DNA from: Streptomyces natalensis ATCC 27448
GTDB taxonomy: Bacteria > Actinomycetota > Actinomycetes > Streptomycetales > Streptomycetaceae
Assembly: GCF_000935125.1 (NCBI RefSeq)
Contig: NZ_JRKI01000026.1
Span: 124,001-188,000 of the forward strand
Direction: 5' to 3'
DNA: 64,000 nucleotides
Shown here: in pieces, positions 60,726 to 64,000 of the stretch
Layout of the letters: the number at the start of each line of letters is the position of its first letter
Numbering within the stretch: position 1 is the stretch's first letter
Notes under the pieces: generated by a model
Seen by the model: the letters and a program-made list of their open reading frames with translations, nothing else
Told to the model about the DNA's origin: nothing
The model's database searches: none
Program-made: the position numbers and the translations under genes

Positions 60726-61100
60726 ATGGCACAAATGGAATCCGCCCTCTCCGATGCGATGTCCACCATCGAAGGCGCCATAGGCGTCGCCCTGGTCGAC
60801 TACACCAGCGGAATGGCGCTCGCCACGCTCGGCGACAACAATGCGCTGGACCTCAATGTCGCCGCGGCCGGCAATACCGACGTGGTACGGGCGAAACTCC
60901 GCACCATGGAAATGCTCGAACTCCAGGGTGCCATCGAGGACATGCTCATCACCTTGACCGCGCAGTACCACCTGATCCGCCCGGTGACCGGAAAGAACGG
61001 CTCCGGGCTGTTCCTCTATCTGGTGCTGGACCGCAAACGCGCCAACCTCGCGCTGGCGCGTCACCGTCTGGCCCGGCTAGAGGCCGAACTGGAGGTGTGA
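60726..61100 (+). CDS. Roadblock/LC7-type protein 3 (paralogue of 58937-59320)
   Basis: A 124-residue protein with the same plan as the first island gene: MESALSDAMSTIEGAIGVAL, VDYTSGMALATLGD, MLITLTAQYHLIRPV and YLVLDRKRANLALARHRLAR. Pairing of such proteins into heterodimers is plausible. It starts at ATG 60726. Its last 24 nt overlap the end of ureD on the other strand, which is a convergent overlap. Confidence 0.82.
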   Translation: MAQMESALSDAMSTIEGAIGVALVDYTSGMALATLGDNNALDLNVAAAGNTDVVRAKLRTMEMLELQGAIEDMLITLTAQYHLIRPVTGKNGSGLFLYLVLDRKRANLALARHRLARLEAELEV

Positions 61101-61900
61101 GCGGGCGGCCTCGTCCAGGAGGCGCCGTACGCGCAGGGCGTCCGGGGCGACGGCCGTCACCAGGGCCGCGGGGCCGGCGAGCGGGGCGAGGACGCCCGCT
61201 CCGGCGCCGTCGGCCGCGTCCCCGAGGAGCCGCACGGCGACCGGATCGTCCGCCAACTCCGGGTCAACGAGCAGGAGTTGACCCGAGGCGCGGTGGCCGT
61301 CCAGGACGGCCGCGGTGTCCCAGCCGGGGGCGCCGGGACCGTAGGCCGTCTCCTGGTCGAGGAGGGTGCGGCCCGCGCGCCGGATCCTCAGCCGGCTGCG
61401 CAGCGCGCCGGTCGGCTCGCCGCTGCGGCCCAGGACCTGCTCCTCGCGCAGGACGAGTCGGGCGGTGGGGGCCAGATCGACGGTGGTGGTCATCCGCAGA
61501 TCGCTGCCCGCGGCGGAGATCAGCGGCTCGGGCAGCCACTCCAGGCATGCGCCGTCGGCCACGGTCAGGCGTACGTCGTAGACGGCGTGGTCGGCGCCGC
61601 GGCCGGGCAGCGCGACGGTGGCCGCGGCGGCCGTGATCTGCAAGGCCGAACCCTGCTCGGCGACCGCCTCGATGGCCAGCCGGTCGCCGCCGAGCGGGGC
61701 GCTCATGGCGCCGACGACGCAGACCCGGGCCCGGTGGCCGTGTGCGCGCAGGCGCCGCAGCGCGATCGGCCCGTCGCCGTCGAGAACCGGGAGGCGGGTG
61801 GTGCCCCCACCGTCGGCGCGGGCGGTGATCCGGGCGGTGGCCCGCAGACCGGCCGCCCGGGGGACGGCGGTCGGCGCTGTGGGGGCGGGGACGGCGAGGG

Positions 61901-61904
<4 letters not shown>
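61077..61904 (-). CDS. ureD: urease accessory protein UreD
   Basis: A 275-residue scaffold protein that joins UreF and UreG on the apo-urease before nickel insertion. It has the UreD plan: APLGGDRLAIEAVAEQGSAL, CLEWLPEPLISAAGSDLR, QVLGRSGEPTGALRSRLRI and the beta-sheet-rich C-terminal half. It is longer at the N-terminus than some (about 25 extra residues). The ATG at 61904 overlaps the ureG stop by 4 nt (ATGA). It is the last gene of the block. Confidence 0.9.
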
Positions 61905-62596
<692 letters not shown>

Positions 62597-62631
62597 ACGG
62601 ACTCCGAGCGGGTTCGGGGGGTGGGTGCGGG

Positions 62632-63306
62632 TCAGGACGCGAAGAGCCGTACCGGCCAGGCGGCGTGCGCCTCGGCGGTGATGTCGAGCAGCGGCGCGGA
62701 GGCGGCGGGCAGGGCGTCGACGCCTTCGGTGACGGCCCGGGCCGCGGCCTCGGTGCCCTGCTGCGCGACCTGGTCGACGTCGGCGGCGAGGCGGGCGAGG
62801 ACGGCGGTGGCGTCGAAGGGGTCCAGGCTCAGCAGGCGGACGGCGGCGGTGGCCGGGCCGCTGATGTTCTCGTAGGCGACCGCGTAGGCGGCATCCAGCG
62901 GCGCCAGTCCGGCCGACCGTGCGGCCAGTCCCAGCACCACCGGCTGGTGTGCGCCGCGCGGCCGGGCCGCGGCCAGCGCGTCCAGTTCGGCCGAGGGCCA
63001 GGTGGCGCGGGCGGCCCGCATCATCTGCCGGCCGAGCCGCCGGGCGACCTGCCGTAGGGCCGGGACGGGCGTACGGGCGTCGGCCGCGTCGTCCACCAGG
63101 AGCGGGTCGCAGCCGGCCGCGGCCGCGGCGGCGAGCCCCGCGGCGACCAGGCCGGCGGTGTGCAGCCGGCCCCGGCAGAAGCGTTCCAGGGTGGCGGCGT
63201 CCTTGATGCGTCCCGCGGTGACGGCCGGTTCGGCGCCGCCGGAGTGGGCGTGCCCTCCGGCGGGGAACCGGCCGTCGGCGAGGACGAGCAGCGCGGCGCG
63301 GCTCAT
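62632..63306 (-). CDS. ureF: urease accessory protein UreF
   Basis: A 224-residue helical protein that acts with UreD and UreG as activation scaffold. It starts MSRAALLVLADGRFPAGGHA at 63306, with the conserved FPAGGHAHSGG (usually SFPTGGFAHSxG). PVVLGLAARSAGLAPLDAAY and AYENISGPATAAVRLLSLDP are UreF blocks. The 35 codons before 63306 come from a dispersed repeat also found before the AraC gene, and are not counted. GGGGGAG from the repeat stands 7 nt ahead of the ATG. ureC precedes with a gap of 136 nt. Confidence 0.88.
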   Translation of the reverse strand: MSRAALLVLADGRFPAGGHAHSGGAEPAVTAGRIKDAATLERFCRGRLHTAGLVAAGLAAAAAAGCDPLLVDDAADARTPVPALRQVARRLGRQMMRAARATWPSAELDALAAARPRGAHQPVVLGLAARSAGLAPLDAAYAVAYENISGPATAAVRLLSLDPFDATAVLARLAADVDQVAQQGTEAAARAVTEGVDALPAASAPLLDITAEAHAAWPVRLFAS

Positions 63307-63411
63307 GCCGACACTCCCCCAGTCTCCGACCGGGGGTACCCCCACGCTTCGCCCGGCCTCGCATTCGCCAGGCGCGCACCTTTGAATGATTCGCTCGCTA
63401 CGCTCGCTCAT
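63307..63411 (-). repeat. start-codon cassette repeat, copy 3 (before ureF)
   Basis: It reads from ATGAGCGAGCGTAGCGAGCG to GGGGGAGTGTCGGC, directly before the ATGAGC of ureF. The two long copies (18588, 63307) are the same length, both 105 bp, keep the same frame (35 codons) and the peptide MSERSE...GVPPVGD. It fills most of the ureC-ureF gap. Confidence 0.72.
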
Positions 63412-63442
63412 CGGTGGTGTTCCAGGGTGTTCATGGGTCCGC

Positions 63443-64000
63443 TCAGAAGAGGAAGTACCGCTGGGCCATGGGGAGTTCGGCGGCGGGGTCGGGTTCGACC
63501 ACCTCGCCGTCGATGGTCACCGTGAAGGTGTCGGGGTCGACCTGGACCCGGGGCAGCGCGTCGTTGTTGCGCATGTCCGCCTTGGTGACGCCGCGGGTGG
63601 AGCGGATGGCTTCGTAGCGCTTGGCCAGCGGCAGGCGCTCTGGGAGATCGTCCTCAAGGGCCTGCGGGGAGACGAAGTTGACGGAGTTGCTGCCGGGGGC
63701 CTTGCCGATGGCGCCGAACATCGGGCGGGGCAGCACCGGCTGTGGGGTGGGGATGGAGGCGTTGGCGTCGCCCATCTGCGCATAGGCGATCTGGCCGCCC
63801 TTGATGACCAGTTGCGGTTTGACGCCGAAGAACGCCGGGTCCCACAGGACGAGGTCGGCGAGCTTGCCCGCTTCGACGGAGCCGACGACATGGTCGATGC
63901 CCTGGGCGAGGGCCGCGTTGATGGTGTACTTCGCGACATAGCGGCGGGCGCGGTGGTTGTCCGCGCTGCCGTCGCCGGCCAGGGAGCCGCGGCGCCGCTT
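63443..64000 (-). CDS. ureC: urease alpha subunit UreC (C-terminal part, cut by window edge)
   Basis: The last 185 residues of the urease catalytic subunit; the 5' end is beyond the window. The sequence KRRRGSLAGDGSADNHRARR, YVAKYTINAALAQGIDHVVG and SVEAGKLADLVLWDPAFFGV is the conserved C-terminal part, and MGDANASIPTPQPVLPRPMF is a UreC block. The nickel-binding and catalytic residues lie in the missing N-terminal two thirds. It ends PMAQRYFLF. It should be the first gene, with ureA/ureB upstream outside the window, of ureC-F-G-D. Confidence 0.93.
   Translation of the reverse strand, partial: KRRRGSLAGDGSADNHRARRYVAKYTINAALAQGIDHVVGSVEAGKLADLVLWDPAFFGVKPQLVIKGGQIAYAQMGDANASIPTPQPVLPRPMFGAIGKAPGSNSVNFVSPQALEDDLPERLPLAKRYEAIRSTRGVTKADMRNNDALPRVQVDPDTFTVTIDGEVVEPDPAAELPMAQRYFLF

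Noticed and set aside
58937..61100. Conservon (cvn) operon
   Set aside because: No histidine kinase, DUF742 or GTPase gene accompanies the Roadblock genes.

Overview
The window is high-GC actinobacterial DNA and reads as Streptomyces. The evidence is the strong GC bias at third codon positions, the many GTG/TTG starts, the SpoIIE-type phosphatases, a subtilisin-inhibitor gene, the MurT/GatD pair and the small degenerate intergenic repeats. No rRNA, tRNA, CRISPR array, prophage or complete insertion sequence was found. The layout looks like ordinary chromosome.

Layout. 1-16 kb: a truncated amino-acid permease; three SpoIIE/PP2C-type phosphatases (one with two PAS domains and a GAF domain, one with PAS, one next to a MASE1 membrane sensor); an AMP-forming acyl ligase behind a perfect MarR-type palindrome; divergent end-joining genes (LigD-type polymerase and ATP-dependent ligase); a second permease; a HelD-type helicase. 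15.8-18.7 kb: an orphan acyl-CoA carboxylase epsilon-like gene, a secreted lipase and an AraC regulator. 18.8-32.3 kb: one fourteen-gene, leftward [NiFe]-hydrogenase locus, in transcription order small subunit, large subunit, NifU-like protein, three poorly understood conserved proteins, maturation protease, a 33-residue microprotein, then hypA, hypB, hypF, hypC, hypD, hypE. It matches the group 1h (high-affinity, atmospheric H2) type. 32.6-45 kb: a DUF4232 lipoprotein, a decayed leuA, a short-chain dehydrogenase, MarR+P450, the glyoxylate operon gcl-hyi-glxR, a permease and an acetyltransferase. 45-57 kb: an ATPase, a broken MarR gene, acyl-CoA dehydrogenase with a divergent TetR gene, peptide deformylase, murT-gatD, pfkA, a CtaG-like protein, a subtilisin inhibitor, an acyltransferase, a PARG-like macrodomain protein and a wrecked YbaK-type gene. 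57-64 kb: a secreted aminopeptidase, a four-gene island with Roadblock proteins but no GTPase, and urease genes ureC(partial)-F-G-D.

How genes work together. The hydrogenase locus encodes the enzyme and its complete Ni/Fe(CN)2CO insertion machinery; most junctions overlap by 4-8 nt, which implies translational coupling. gcl-hyi-glxR turns glyoxylate into glycerate. MurT-GatD amidates lipid II. The urease block supplies the catalytic C-terminus and three accessory proteins.

Beyond genes, the window is rich in small dispersed elements. One repeat occurs three times and ends exactly on the ATGAGC start of an unrelated gene, in two cases supplying its ribosome-binding site. A second family of about 28 bp sits on stop codons and forms hairpins. 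A third, GGGGG...GGGGGAGG, has landed inside and helped to break the YbaK-type gene. Three decayed genes (leuA, marR, ybaK-like) are described from their residual reading frames.
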